Part shown: positions 24,601-35,962 of the stretch, one piece after another
Numbering within the stretch: position 1 is the first letter of the stretch
How the letters are laid out: each line of letters begins with the position of its first letter
Assembly (NCBI GenBank): GCA_963693085.1
Contig: OY856411.1
Location: forward strand, 111,463,267 to 111,527,266
Direction: 5' to 3'
Length of the DNA: 64,000 nucleotides
Origin: Alisma plantago-aquatica
Taxonomy: Eukaryota > Streptophyta > Magnoliopsida > Alismatales > Alismataceae
Notes under the pieces: model-generated
Told to the model about the DNA's origin: nothing
Database searches by the model: none
The model's input: only the letters and a program-made list of their open reading frames with translations
Position numbers and translations under genes: made by a program

Positions 24601-25527
24601 CCTCCCATGATAACATGCTACTTGGTCATCAGAGTCATGGAAACCATCTCATTTCTCATACTCCGATCTAATCTGTTGAACTGTAGTATCAACTTGTTGT
24701 GCCTCCTTGATCTGCTCTCTCAAAGTAGGTTTTATATGCATTTCAGCTAACAACCCGACTAACAATGACACTTTTAGCTATACATTGTCTTGCCTTAAGG
24801 AGATAAACATATCTCTCATAGAGCATACAAAGGAATTCAGTTGTGCTCTATCTAAGGCTGGTGTTGCTGATGTCCTACTCAAGGCATCAACAACCACATT
24901 GGCTTTCCCTGGATGGTAATTAATTGTACAATCGTAGTCCTTGATTAACTCCATCCAGCGGCGTTGCCTCATGTTAAGCTCATGCTGAGAAAAGATGTAC
25001 TTAAGGTTCTTGTGATCAGTGAAAATCTGGAATTTCTCTCCATAGAGATAGTGTCTCCAGATCTTCAAGGAATGAACCACAACAGGTAGCTCCAGATCAT
25101 GCGTCGGATAATTCTCTTCATATTTCTTAAGCTGTCAGGAAGCAAAAGAAATCACTTGTTTATCCTGCATCAACACACATCCAAGTCCATTCTTGGAGGC
25201 ATCACAGAAAACTATGTGTCCTTTCCCTTGCTCAGGTAACACAAGCACTGGTGCACTTGTCAACCTCTCCTTCAACAACTGAAAAGACTGTTGACACTTG
25301 TCACTCCAGACAAAAGGGACATCCTTCCTAGTCAACTTGGTCAAGGGTAAGGCTATGGAACTGAAGTTCTTAATGAACCTCCAGTAATAGCCAACCAACC
25401 CTAAGAAACTACAGATCTCCGTCGGTGTCTTCAGTTGTTCCCATAGTAGGACAGATTCTACCTTTGTAGGGTCAACACAAATACCCAAAGCAGATATTAC
25501 GTGTCCAAGGAAGGATACTTCTGGCAA
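24601..25527 (-). pseudogene. Gypsy E RT C-terminus and RNase H
   Basis: [19 protein letters not shown] and [15 protein letters not shown] mark the RT thumb and connection. RNase H residues are seen in [17 protein letters not shown] (Asp), [19 protein letters not shown] (Glu) and [11 protein letters not shown] (Asp), ending VVDALSR where the family has ADALSR. In-frame stops at 25135 (TGA), 24778 (TAG) and 24649 (TGA). Confidence 0.85.
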
Positions 25528-26013
25528 CCAAAACTCACACTTGCTAAATTTAGCATATAACTTGTGTTTTCTTAGAAAAGTTAGAGTCTGACGAAGATGC
25601 TGTTCATGCTGCTGAGCATCTCTACTGTAGATCAGAATGTCATCTATAAATACAACAACACACGGATTGAGAAAAGGTCAGAAGATTCTATTCATGAGTT
25701 CCATAAATGCAGCTGGTGCATTAGTTAGTCCAAACGACATAACTGTGAACTCATAGTGACCATACCTTGTCCTAAAGGAAGATTTGGGTATGTCACTATC
25801 CTTAATATGAAGTTGATGATATCCCGACCTCAAGTCTATCTTTGAGAAGACGGTTGCACCTCGCAACTGATCGAAAAGATCATCAATCCTCGACAGAGGA
25901 TACTTGTTCTTTATTGTTACTTTATTTAACTGTCTATAATCAATGCATAACCGCATTGACCCATCTTTCTTTTTAACGAAGAGGACCGGAGCACCCCAGG
26001 GTGAAGTACTCAT
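25528..26013 (-). pseudogene. Gypsy E reverse transcriptase core
   Basis: [31 protein letters not shown] (first catalytic Asp), [11 protein letters not shown] and, past the stop at 25678, [12 protein letters not shown] (the catalytic Asp pair). All RT catalytic residues are present; the TGA at 25678 alone breaks the segment. The frame is continuous with the segment above across the TGA at 26014. Confidence 0.88.
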
Positions 26014-26751
26014 TCAGATGAAACCCTTCTCAAGTAACTCTTGCAGTTGTTTCTTGAGTTCTGCCATCTCAGCAGATGCCATCCTATATGGTGTTTGTGC
26101 TATCGGTTGTGTGTCTGGGATCAAATTGATCTCAAAATCAATTTCCGGAGGTAGTGTCACACTTGGAAGTTCTTCAGGAAATACATCTTCAAATTCCCTG
26201 ACTACAGGAACTTCGGCAGGGTTAGGACTATCCATGGTAGTATCTACCACATGGGCCAAGAATGCATAACATCCTTGCCTCATCAGCTTCTCAATAACCA
26301 TAGCTGACACAAGACAGGTGGGTAGAATCTTTCTCTCTCCTTGAAAGATCCATGTGTCACTATTATTAGTAAACACAGCTTGCTTGGATTCATAATCCAA
26401 AACAACCTTATACCTTTCTAAGGTATCCATCCCAAGGATTATATCAAATCCTTTCATCTCAAGTGGTATAAGCTCCACTTGAATGCGATGCTTAGAAAAG
26501 AAGAGGATGTAGGGAGAACATACCTCCTGCAATACCACAGCCCCCATCAGCGGAGTTTCTAACAATAAACTATCTTCTCTATGACTTATAGTCAAGTTGT
26601 AGTCAAAAATCACTCTTCGAGTGACAAAGGAGTGCGTATCACCCAGATCAATCAAAACAGATACAACACAGGTTATAGACATATTTGAATATAACAATTC
26701 CATCTGATCTGCCACAACCAGAGGGTTGATCACTGCATTATGTGGATTCAT
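26014..26751 (-). pseudogene. Gypsy E aspartic protease and RT N-terminus
   Basis: The protease active-site motif reads VLIDLGDTHSF; relatives have VLFDSGATHSF, so the DSG triad core has become DLG and the following Ala is Asp. GFDIILGMDTLERY is the usual second protease block. The tail IDFEINLIPDTQPIAQTPYR begins RT. Ends at an in-frame TGA (26014). Confidence 0.85.
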
Positions 26752-28005
26752 CGCATAGAATGTTGCCGTCGCTTGTGGTTGATTCAGTGCTCAGTGGCTA
26801 GGTGCTGATGATCCAGCTTGGGACGCTTGTCCACATCCTCTAGCTCTTCCTGGAAGATGTCTCCTTTGTGATCCTTGCTGATTATGCCTCTGGGGTTGTG
26901 TTACACTCACTTCTCTGGTTCTGCAATCTTTCATCAGATGTCCCATCTTCCCACATATATAACAACTTTTGTTTAGTTGTTGTGGTCTGGGTGGTCCCAT
27001 AACTGACATAGATGCTGAACTGTGAGCTCCTTCTAGTGGTAGGCTTCGTCCTCTTCCTCTATTCGATGCCCACTGTGTCTGAGTACTGGGTCTAAGTGGG
27101 GGTGGGGGTGCAGAAAATCTAGGTTTCTTGAAACCTTTAGATGAAGATCCTTGAAACTGAGGATACATCCTCTTGTTCTGGGTCTATCTCTTCTCTTCTA
27201 CAGACCTCTCTACCCTTCTGACAAATTCCATGAAGGTAGAAAACCTTTCTCTATTCTCTAGGGCAGACACAGGAGTAGTCAACTCAGCGTTTAATCCTTT
27301 CTCGAAATGCCTAATCCTTTCTTCATTTGTAGCTGCCATGTGCGGGAAGAACCGCAACAACTCCATGAATTTAGCCTCGTACTCACTAATGTTCATTGGA
27401 CCTTGCCTTAACCTCTCAAACTGAGAGATTTTCTCATCCAGGAATGTCTTAGGGAAATATTTGTTGATAAATTCCCATCGGAAGACTTCCCATGCAACCT
27501 CTACACCAAGCCGCTTCTGTTCTTCCATGGTCCACCAATGACCAGCACTCCCCTTGAGAAGATATACAGCATGTCTAACCTTCTCATCTTCCGGGATGTT
27601 CAGGATTCTAAAGGCCTTCTCTATTTCAGTTAACCATAAGTCGGCATCTGCGGGATCGGCTGTTCCAAAATACTCTATGACTCCAACTCAGCGGATTCAT
27701 TCAAACGTCTTGCCGATTCCTTATCCTTTAGGATGGGTAGGTGCCCTAGGTACAGGTATAGGCATCCTATCAGTTATGTGTGTCATGGCATTCATAAACT
27801 GCCCAAATATGGTCTGGACGGCTAGGTTCCCCATGTCAGTTGGATTGAACTGGGGTAGTTCTGGCACAGGTGCTTCTCTATCTGGTTCTCTTGCACCTCT
27901 TCTTGGTGCAACAGCACTACTCTCCACAACATATTCCTCGTGTTCTTCGTGTGGTCCGTACATCCTTAGTCTTATCTTCTTCTCCTGAGGAGCAGAAGAC
28001 ACTAT
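26752..28005 (-). pseudogene. gag: Gypsy E Gag
   Basis: A Retrotrans_gag core with EVFRWEFINKYFP, ISEYEAKFMELLRFFPH and ENRERFSTFMEFVRRVER, then a Pro/Ser-rich linker and a CCHC knuckle (CYICGKMGHLMKDC). The same frame continues into pol. In-frame stops at 27721 (TAA), 27697 and 27688 (TGA), 27184 (TAG) and 26791 (TGA). No ATG opens the frame near the primer site; the open frame starts by 28023 and the first likely start codons there are non-ATG, so the original start may be mutated. Confidence 0.85.
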
Positions 28006-28079
28006 AAGATATACTGGAAGACACTAGAACAGACTCAACATCCTAAGTCCTATGTCTCTGTAGACTCAGCGAACCTAGA

Positions 28080-28091
28080 GCTCTGATACCA
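28080..28091 (-). other. primer-binding site of E, initiator Met-tRNA
   Basis: The minus strand reads TGGTATCAGAGC, exact complement of the tRNA-iMet 3' end, six bases inside the 5' LTR. Confidence 0.92.
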
Positions 28092-30091
28092 CTAAATTGT
28101 GACGACTGTCTCCGAAAAACAAGATCAACGAATGTGGAAGAGATTAACTAGCAGCGGAATTATTAAAAATCACTAAAAATTAAAACTTTTTGCAAAGAAA
28201 TCTTTAAACGATAAAACTCCTTCATAAAGGAACATAATAAGTTGTTTACAACATGTTTCATCATTGCATCTCTGTAACAAAACATTTCTCGAGAATTACA
28301 ACATCAACCACCTTGTTAACTGTACAAGGTAAGATACAAAATCTCGAGGCATCATGCCAAAATCTCAGATTTACTAACTCCTAGGACCTGAGAGTACAAA
28401 GACGACACATAGGACATACTATCTACAAGACTTGACAGTCAGTGTCTCCACCTGAGGATCACTGCTGTCCCAGGTGTTGCTGCTGCTGCTGCCCACCCAC
28501 TGATGGGTTTCTTTGTCCTCGGCGTCTACCTAAAAAGTCGAAACCCATGGGGGTGAGACAATTGAATAATTGTCCCAGCGAGAGTTATAACCCTCCGCTA
28601 GAAGCTTTGTTATTGCAATAATGAAATAACATAAAGCAGTAGAATTATAAATATTCAATAGCAGGTTTAACATTGTGTAAACTAAGTGAAGCAACATTCT
28701 TATAAGTAATCATTTCAATTATAACTTAATTGAATGATAGGACATATAACAATAAGGAGTATAAAGAACATGTCTACTAGTTATTTAACTAGAACATCAT
28801 AAACAATGTAACATCAATCATTGTTTCTCATAGTTCAACCTAAGCAGTTATGCTACACGGCTGATTAAGATTTTCAAACATTATTATACCCTGAGGAGAT
28901 GAGTTACACCTCTCATACTCCAACCGACCATTACTTAATCGCAATCGGTACCATACATAGGTCATCAGAAGAGTCGGATTCCTATGACCTCATCTTCCTC
29001 AGTCAGTGTGAGGATCAACATGCAGGACATCTCATGTCTCTGCTATAATAGCTTTCCAGGTATTCTGGCAACTTCACTATTAGAGTTACAGTGGCATTCT
29101 GTACTCTCTTCGCCATCGAGGGATTTCTTGTTTATCTCACACCGATGCGGCATTAACATCATCATCGGGAGATTAGTGATACATCATCCCGACATAAACA
29201 TATAATGAAGGATTGATGGATTAAAAGTACATCTTACATCAAATCCTACATTAGGATGTAAGGATATTTGCGTCCATAACCCCCACATACTCAAAAGTAT
29301 GTGCTCCAGGAGTTCCCTTAGGAAAACCTGTTTCACCATCATTTAGTTTCTGACAATGATGGATCTATGATCAGGGCTCTACATGATATCATTATACTTG
29401 ATTAGTTAAGTACATTATTGTATTATTTATCATTAGGCATGTTTTCAAACATAAACTAATAAGACAATTGCTATAAAGAAAGATTACTATTTGTATCAAG
29501 TTCACATTACATATTTTTAACATTGGGATACCAATACCTAACCATCTCATCATTGTTATTCAGGAATATGGGTGTTCAAACCCTTGAATCATATTAACAC
29601 TTGTTACCAAGTAACATTTTATCATCCAGTCACCTTATCAGTATGACCTTTGATTAAACAAATGCATATGTTGCTCATGGATCATTCATACTATCAAGCT
29701 CATATGTTACCACTCACCAGGTAACATAACATATCATTACTCTTAAAGCATATAAAGTGTTTTCAATCCATATGACATCATAACCCTTACCTGGATATGA
29801 TCTCCTTTTTATGAAAACCTGCATGATTAGCATTTACTGATAATAAACACATTGTAACTATATCAGAACAATACAAGTTCTTTTCATATAAAATATAGGA
29901 TGCCACGACCATGCTATCTTGCACGGTCGTGCAAGAGAGGAATCACCACGACCGTGTCATATTACCACGGCTGGTTTCTAGGTTTAGGTTTCCCTTTTAA
30001 TTCAAATAGGATTATTCAACCCCTTATTCTTATAAAAGCATAATGATTACTTATTCCATAGTCATGTATAGTCTTTCATGTTTAAAAGCAT

Positions 30092-30202
30092 AACCCAAAA
30101 TTAGGGTTTATTGTTCATTTCATCATATCACCCTAGATTAGGGTTTACTATTCACATTACATGATATAACCCTAGAATTAGGGTTTAATATTCACATTTA
30201 GT
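30092..30202. repeat. tandem ATTAGGGTTTA repeat in the 5' LTR of E
   Basis: Same three-copy array as 20254-20364 in the partner LTR. Confidence 0.7.
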
Positions 30203-30689
30203 GAATAGAGATCATACCATCATCATGTATGAGAATTGCTTCCATTAATGCCTTCAATTAAGTTAAGATTCATTAATCACCATAATTAAGGTTTCCATGA
30301 TCTCACCTTAAAGGGTCATACCCTAATTATGTGCATCCATACAAATTGGAGGTATTTTACCTGATTCTCATTCATGTTAGGAGTCTTCTCTCTCTCCTCT
30401 TGCTATTAGATGATGTTTACATCTCTCATGATTAGGTTAAGTCAAAACAACCTTGATAACACAAGTTAAGTCATCACTACTATGGTCATTAGGGTTTGCT
30501 TGATCAAGGGGGTATTGGTTACTCTATTCCATTAAGGGTACTTTGGTAATGTTTACCATTAACCATAACATGTATTAGTCCACTCATTACTTAACCCCTT
30601 AATGACTTTTAGGTATCTTTAGGGTTTAGGTTAATCAACTACTAAACCATCTTGACCACTAAGGCATCAAACATTATTGACCTTAAAAA

Positions 30690-31860
30690 AAAACCCCAAA
30701 TAGTTTTACACTTTCAACCCCCAAACGATTTTGAAACCACATGGAGTTGTTGACCGTTTGGACCCTTTGACTTCCAAGACCGCATGGCCAAGTACAACAT
30801 CAAAACCGTTTTCCCTAGGTGAGGTGAAGACCGTTTAGTCCCGTTGACCGTTTGGCCAATTTTGACTTTTGAAACCGCATGGACAAATTGGTCTTGAAAC
30901 CGCATGGCCACCAAACGGTTTGGGATTGTTTGGTCCCAAACGGTCTTGAGACCGTTTGGTCCCAAACGGTCTTGAGACCGTTTGATCCAAACACACTCTA
31001 AACCACATGGACCAAAAGGTGCCTCAACCTATCCAATTGAGTTAGGGTTTTCAATGTTGAACCCCCCAAACGTTCATGCCATGGTTAGCCACTCATCAAT
31101 TAAATCAATTAGGTTAATCCTTACTAATTTGACCTTAAATTGATCCTCAATTGGTCACCAATTAGGGTTTGTATTGATTGGGTTAGGGTTTGGAAACGAT
31201 CAACCTTCAACATGCATCAACATGAGTCTAATTGATGTTGAACCCATTGAACCAGCATTCAATTGGGTCATAACCTGACCCCAAATGGTCTTGAGATCGT
31301 TTGGACATCCTCCAAACGGTCTTGAGACCGTTTGCTCATGTCAACACCAAAAACTAAGTCATTCACTTAAGGGTTGAACCCTAATTTAGGTCACAAAATC
31401 AGCATTTTGATTGTTCAACAACTTGATGTGCTTGGACCCTCAATTGATTAACCCCAGTTAACCCTAGACCTCCAAACAGTCTTGGGTGATCACCAAATGG
31501 TCTTGAGATCATTTGGGTGATCCCCAAATGGTTTTGAAACCGTTTGGGCCACTCAACCCAAACTTCAACATGATTGCACCATTGAAAACAACAATAAACC
31601 CGATTAGGGTTTAGGTGACTAATGTGCCTTCAATTGATGATTTACTTGGAATTATATGATGATTTTTGGTGAGTGATTATTCCACATTATGTACGACAGT
31701 CCTCCAAATGGTCAATGCTTGGTCAACTCATCCAAATGGTCTTGGGACCGTTTGCTCTCAAACGTTCTTGTGAAACCGTTTGCTCTTCAAACGGTTTTGA
31801 AACCGTTTGCTTCCAAACATTTTTGCAAACCGTTTGGGCAACAGGTGGAGGACCGTTTGC
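30690..31860. repeat. AAACGGTCT-TG-AGACCGTTT palindrome cluster, 5' LTR of E
   Basis: Counterpart of 20858-22035. Here the central tandem has two 26-base units (30935-30986) against three in the 3' LTR. Several units keep CpG here where the other LTR has TG or CA, and the reverse also occurs. Confidence 0.85.
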
Positions 31861-32354
31861 TAAAGTAAGATCAGGATAAACTTTGGAATTAATGCCACCT
31901 TCTTCTACCTCAAGAACATGAACTGTTCTTCACGGATTTGGTTGCAATAACACATAGGAGTGTCTAAGAAAGGAGAACAAGCAACGTGTTCATAGGAAGA
32001 AGATGCATAAACAAAACTTTAAGGTTTAGAGTTATAAAACCCGCCTCTAGGACTGATCCAGAGCTCCAAGATTCATAGGTTTAATGGTGGCTTGAGCTCC
32101 ACAGGTCATCCAAGGTCCGTTACTCAAGATTTGGATGGAGAAGATGACTAGAAAGAAGATTGGTGTAAAGAAGACTAACAAGCCAACCTTGTAGCAAGAT
32201 TTCCTCCATGAATTCAAGCTAGATGATGGTCAAAGCTTACCTAAACCAGCTTGATCGTTCTCATCTGCTCCTGAGCTTCTCCTAAGTTGGACAAAGCAAG
32301 AAGATAAGAAGAGGAATGAAGGGAAACGATCCCTTTCTTTGAAAAAGAGATGTG

Positions 32355-32362
32355 CTTATATA
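32355..32362 (-). promoter_or_regulatory. TATA box of the 5' LTR of E
   Basis: The minus strand reads AGTATATAAGCAC about 700 bases into the LTR; conserved between the two LTRs. Confidence 0.6.
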
Positions 32363-33065
32363 CTTTGGGTATATTTTTAAGGCAAGGAAAATTGTTTCCT
32401 TTAGTTTACATCTATATCCACCAAGCCCTTCTCCACTTCTTGGCCACATCTCTCCCTTCTTCCCTTAAGCAAAACTCCTCCCTTATCCAAGGTTTAGAGG
32501 AAAAGAAGCCAAACATCTTACTAAATTGTATACATAAAAGAGGTCTTTTTGCATACATCTTGATTATTTAATTATAATGGTTATCTTTCTTATTTGATCA
32601 TTATGATGAGGCGCCCTCCTCATCATCTTTGCTCTAGTTTATGCCAAGAGTCATGAAAGATACTCTAGAGGGTGTATTTTACATGTTGCACCCTATGTTT
32701 TGGGTAAATTGCACTTTACACCAAAACTAGGGTTTAAAGCACAAGGATTGCTCTACAAGCTGCATCTTGGTGCCCAAGCTTGGAGAATCCATATCACTAC
32801 CTCATATTCATTCTCATGATGTATTAACATCAGAGGAGCATCTTAACATATACAATTTGCAAGTTAACCCCTCTAATTGGGTAATGTGCACATAAGTCCA
32901 TATTTAACAAAATAATATTACAACACTGTTTAAAAAGGACATAAATGGAAATATAAGTTCCTCAGGAGCTTTAATTACTTATCAAAAGATAATCACAAGC
33001 ATCTAATCAGATGTCTTAAGCAAAACACCTAGGGTTAGTCCATAACCCATGTCATGGATGTTACA

Positions 33066-33070
33066 CTTAT
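33066..33070. repeat. target-site duplication of element E, right copy
   Basis: CTTAT, identical to 18273-18277. Confidence 0.9.
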
Positions 33071-33508
33071 GGAGGCTTTTTGCATGTTTTATAGGTACTT
33101 CGGCCACTACTTGATGGATTGGAGAAAAGATGGTTGAATCTAGGGTTTCCCCATGGTTGGAGGGGCTCAAAATGAGGCCAACACCACTCCAAACCTACCC
33201 GAAGTGGTCAAAGAATGTATTTAAGCAATAACCTTCATGAATGAAAACTTGAAGACCCAAAAGAAGAGGAAGTAACCCAGAATGGCCGTGCTACCATGGA
33301 ATGGCCATTTCGGGACATGCCCCAATCAGCAACACCTTCAAAAATTGATCCAGATGTCTAGAACGGCCATGCCAGCTAGAATTCTCGTGTTGGGAGTTCC
33401 CATCACGACCGTGCTGGTCAGAATGACAGTGCTACCAGTCCCAAAATCCCATTATCCCCCTGTTCATTCCATTTCTCCACCACAGCTATTCCCATCCACC
33501 ACAGTCGT
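33071..33508. repeat. remnant F, left part: LTR-like DNA with CGGCCGTGCTA-type motifs
   Basis: Contains ATGGCCGTGCTACCATGG, ACGGCCATGCC, CGACCGTGCTGG and CAGTCGTGCTAC. The sequence continues at 42818 after element C. No coding signal. The likely identity is part of an LTR upstream of the TATA box at 42934. Confidence 0.5.
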
Positions 33509-33513
33509 GCTAC
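33509..33513. repeat. target-site duplication of element C, left copy
   Basis: GCTAC, identical to 42813-42817. Confidence 0.9.
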
Positions 33514-33790
33514 TGATGAATGCATATTCATCAGGGTTCAGTCGCCAAGTTGGGCCCAGTTTTGCTCTGATTATATGCTTTTATTACCTTAATCTCTCTA
33601 TATACGATTCCACTCAGCTTAAAAGATTTATCTTGATTTAATTTGGGTTTTTGCACCCCATTTTGCAGGTCTAATTAAGCCCAAGTTCCCAATTTTGGCC
33701 CAAGAATACAAATCTTCTCTAAATGTGGGCACCCACATTTCCCCTTGGGCCTCGAACCACTTTAACCTCCTTCTTCCCCTCTAACCCCAA

Positions 33791-34480
33791 CAATCGTGGT
33801 CCCCTCCCATGCTTTCCCACAACCACGATCGTGGTTATCTCCCATAGGACCGCGACCCTACTCTCCTCTATTCACTAAACCACGACCTACACCCTCAAGA
33901 CCGCGACCTCCATTCAACGCCACGATCGTGGTCTTCTCTCCCTCACACCGCGGACAGCTGTCTGACCTCACCTCCAACTTCCCCACTGTCCATCCTCCGC
34001 CCGCAATGCCACTGCCACCACGATGCAGTTCTTTCACCTATGTGCTTCCATCTCTATCGTCAGCGATCAATGCCACCATCTTAGTCGCAAACTCCACTTC
34101 TCAAACTAGCTGCAACCCCACCTCCATGGTTACACTATACGCGATCGCGGATTCTTATCACCAACACCCACGGCTCCACTTTCCTCCACGCCATGACCAT
34201 TGTGTCTGCAATCATGATCAAAGCCAACAAAGTTGCGCCCGTGACCTGTGAAGAACAACCGCGACCTATAGCACCCGAACCACAACTTGTAGAGCAAGAA
34301 ACCGTGACCAATCCTCCATAGGAAGACCGCGAGCAGTACTTGGAGAAACTGTGATCAATGGATGAAGAACCGCGACCAAAAGCCACGAAGAACCACGACC
34401 AGCAGGGCAAAGAACCGCGATTGTGGTATCAATCAAATAACTGCAACCGCGGTCTGTGAGACAGAGCCACGACCGTGGCA
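33791..34480. repeat. CCACGATCGTGG palindrome cluster in the 5' LTR of C
   Basis: About twenty ACCGCGA / CGTGGT half-sites. Full palindromes include AACCACGATCGTGGTT near 33822. It ends about 10 bases before the TATA box. Confidence 0.85.
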
Positions 34481-34489
34481 CCTGCCCAC

Positions 34490-34497
34490 TATAAATA
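34490..34497 (+). promoter_or_regulatory. TATA box of the 5' LTR of C
   Basis: CACTATAAATAGGCCTCGA, directly downstream of the palindrome cluster, conserved in the other LTR at 41520-41527. Confidence 0.75.
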
Positions 34498-35787
34498 GGC
34501 CTCGACCCCCCTCACTCGAAACACCCTCTCTAGACGTTGTTAGGCTGCATATCTATCCTCAGCCTAAGGAGACAGTCTCCTCCACTACCAAGTTGCGCCC
34601 AAGAAGTGTTCGACCTCTGGTGCATCCATCTATCTGCTCCATCCAACCTGTTCATCCATATCTAAGGTGGAAACCTAGATCTGTAGCTGTCTTCATCATC
34701 TACATCGTGCCTATGCCGCCATCATGTCCACGAGCTACTCCTCCTACTGGGAGCAAGGACTATGAGAAAAGAGAGAAGGTGGAGAAAGAAGATCTGCCCC
34801 GTCTGCCATGGTATTCTTCCCTCCTCGTCCAGATATGCCCCGATGTTGTGTAGAAGACCGTCTCTCCACCGAGATGTGATCATCTTCTTCACCATGCTCA
34901 TGGCAGAATCTTCCCTCTCTCTTATTCTTTTTGTTTCTCTCACCATGAGCGAGTAGTTTCCTTTCACTGGGGTGCAGGGACTAGCCCCACTGCCCGTACT
35001 TACATGTCCAATTATCAAACATTCCATGGCTTGTATATAACTTTTCATTTTGTTGTTAATCGTTTGATGTGTGCTTGTGGATTGATCACCTACTTGCATG
35101 ATCTATTTCTTTCCTATGTTGCGAGAACTTCAATACGTAGGTTTTGGATGTCGATTAACACAGCTGACTCCCTGACAAGAACTTCTAATTGGTTTCCCTG
35201 AAGTCCTAAGTGTGTGATCTATGAGGGGACGAGACAACTAGCCCATAGTGACGCTTCGATGTGCCTAACGCCTATATGGGGGGCCCAAATCTTCAGTTGG
35301 ATATCTATATCTTCAGAGCCATAAGTGTGTGATCTATATGGCGAAGAGACATCTGATGCTTAAGGTGATGCTTACGAGAACCTAAACATCCTAACGGAGG
35401 GTTTGCAGTAGCTCTATTTGGATGGTTATATCTAGCCTGGAGGTTTTTGTTTGGATGTGTTTGCATGTGTAGCGGTGGTGAAACCCGGGTCCATCCTAGC
35501 AATTCCCATCATTAATCTTTAATCAACTTTTAATCATGCTCTTTACTTTCCTTGCATTTATTTTAATTAAACTCAAACCAACCTCTGTTCTAAATATTAG
35601 TCTTGATTCAACTAGATTCGACTAGTGAAAGATTCTTTAAAACGTTATCCCTTGGGATTCGATCCTCAACTATACTACAATAAGACCCGTCTGCTTGCGG
35701 GTGGTATTATTGCACACGGTTTTGGTAAAACTCAGGGATTTCAGCCCTGGGTGAGTTTGTTAGTGCAGTAAGAACCACGTCAAATTC

Positions 35788-35806
35788 TATCGCTGTTGCT
35801 GGGGAC
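35788..35806 (+). other. primer-binding site of C, Asp-tRNA type, degenerate
   Basis: TATCGCTGTTGCTGGGGAC just inside the LTR aligns with the Asp-tRNA(GUC) complement found intact in element D (62873-62889), with four mismatches, two of them C to T. Confidence 0.7.
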
Positions 35807-35962
35807 AACAGAATCAGCTAGTCATATCTAGTTTCATTAAGGCTAATCTAGGTTTTTTCTTTTTCTTTTGATACTATCGATCATTCTCTTGAATTCGGTT
35901 CTACTCCGTCCATCTTACTTTCGAAAGATCTTTCCATCCTAGGTACCCTCAAAGACTAGTGC

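Larger units (their letters stand above)
18278..33065 (-). mobile_element. complete Tekay-like chromodomain Gypsy retrotransposon E
   Basis: 14.8 kb element: two LTRs of about 4.97 kb, 5-bp target duplication, Met-tRNA primer site, polypurine tract, and one gag-pol reading frame on the minus strand ending in a chromodomain-like segment. The order protease, RT, RNase H, integrase defines Gypsy. Long LTRs starting TGTAACATCC on the minus strand fit Tekay/Del. The reading frame holds 15 in-frame stops and no frameshift, so this copy is defective although its LTRs differ by only about 2-3% in the stretch I compared. Confidence 0.9.
28098..33065 (-). repeat. 5' LTR of element E (4968 bp)
   Basis: Partner of 18278-23252. 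About 11 differences in the first 440 bases compared by eye. Contains the TATA box at 32355-32362, the palindrome cluster at 30690-31860, and a hairpin TGCACGGTCGTGCA near 29928 that the other LTR has lost. Confidence 0.95.
33514..35782 (+). repeat. 5' LTR of element C
   Basis: Starts TGATGAATGCATATTCATC, itself an imperfect inverted repeat, and ends GAACCACGTCA. Partner of 40560-42812. Confidence 0.93.

Noticed and set aside
27554..27988. 144-codon plus-strand ORF
   Set aside because: Antisense shadow of E gag.
33796..34251. ORFs of 90-163 codons in both directions in LTR C
   Set aside because: Low-complexity His/Pro/Arg/Thr products caused by the CCACGATCGTGG repeats; not kept between the two LTRs.
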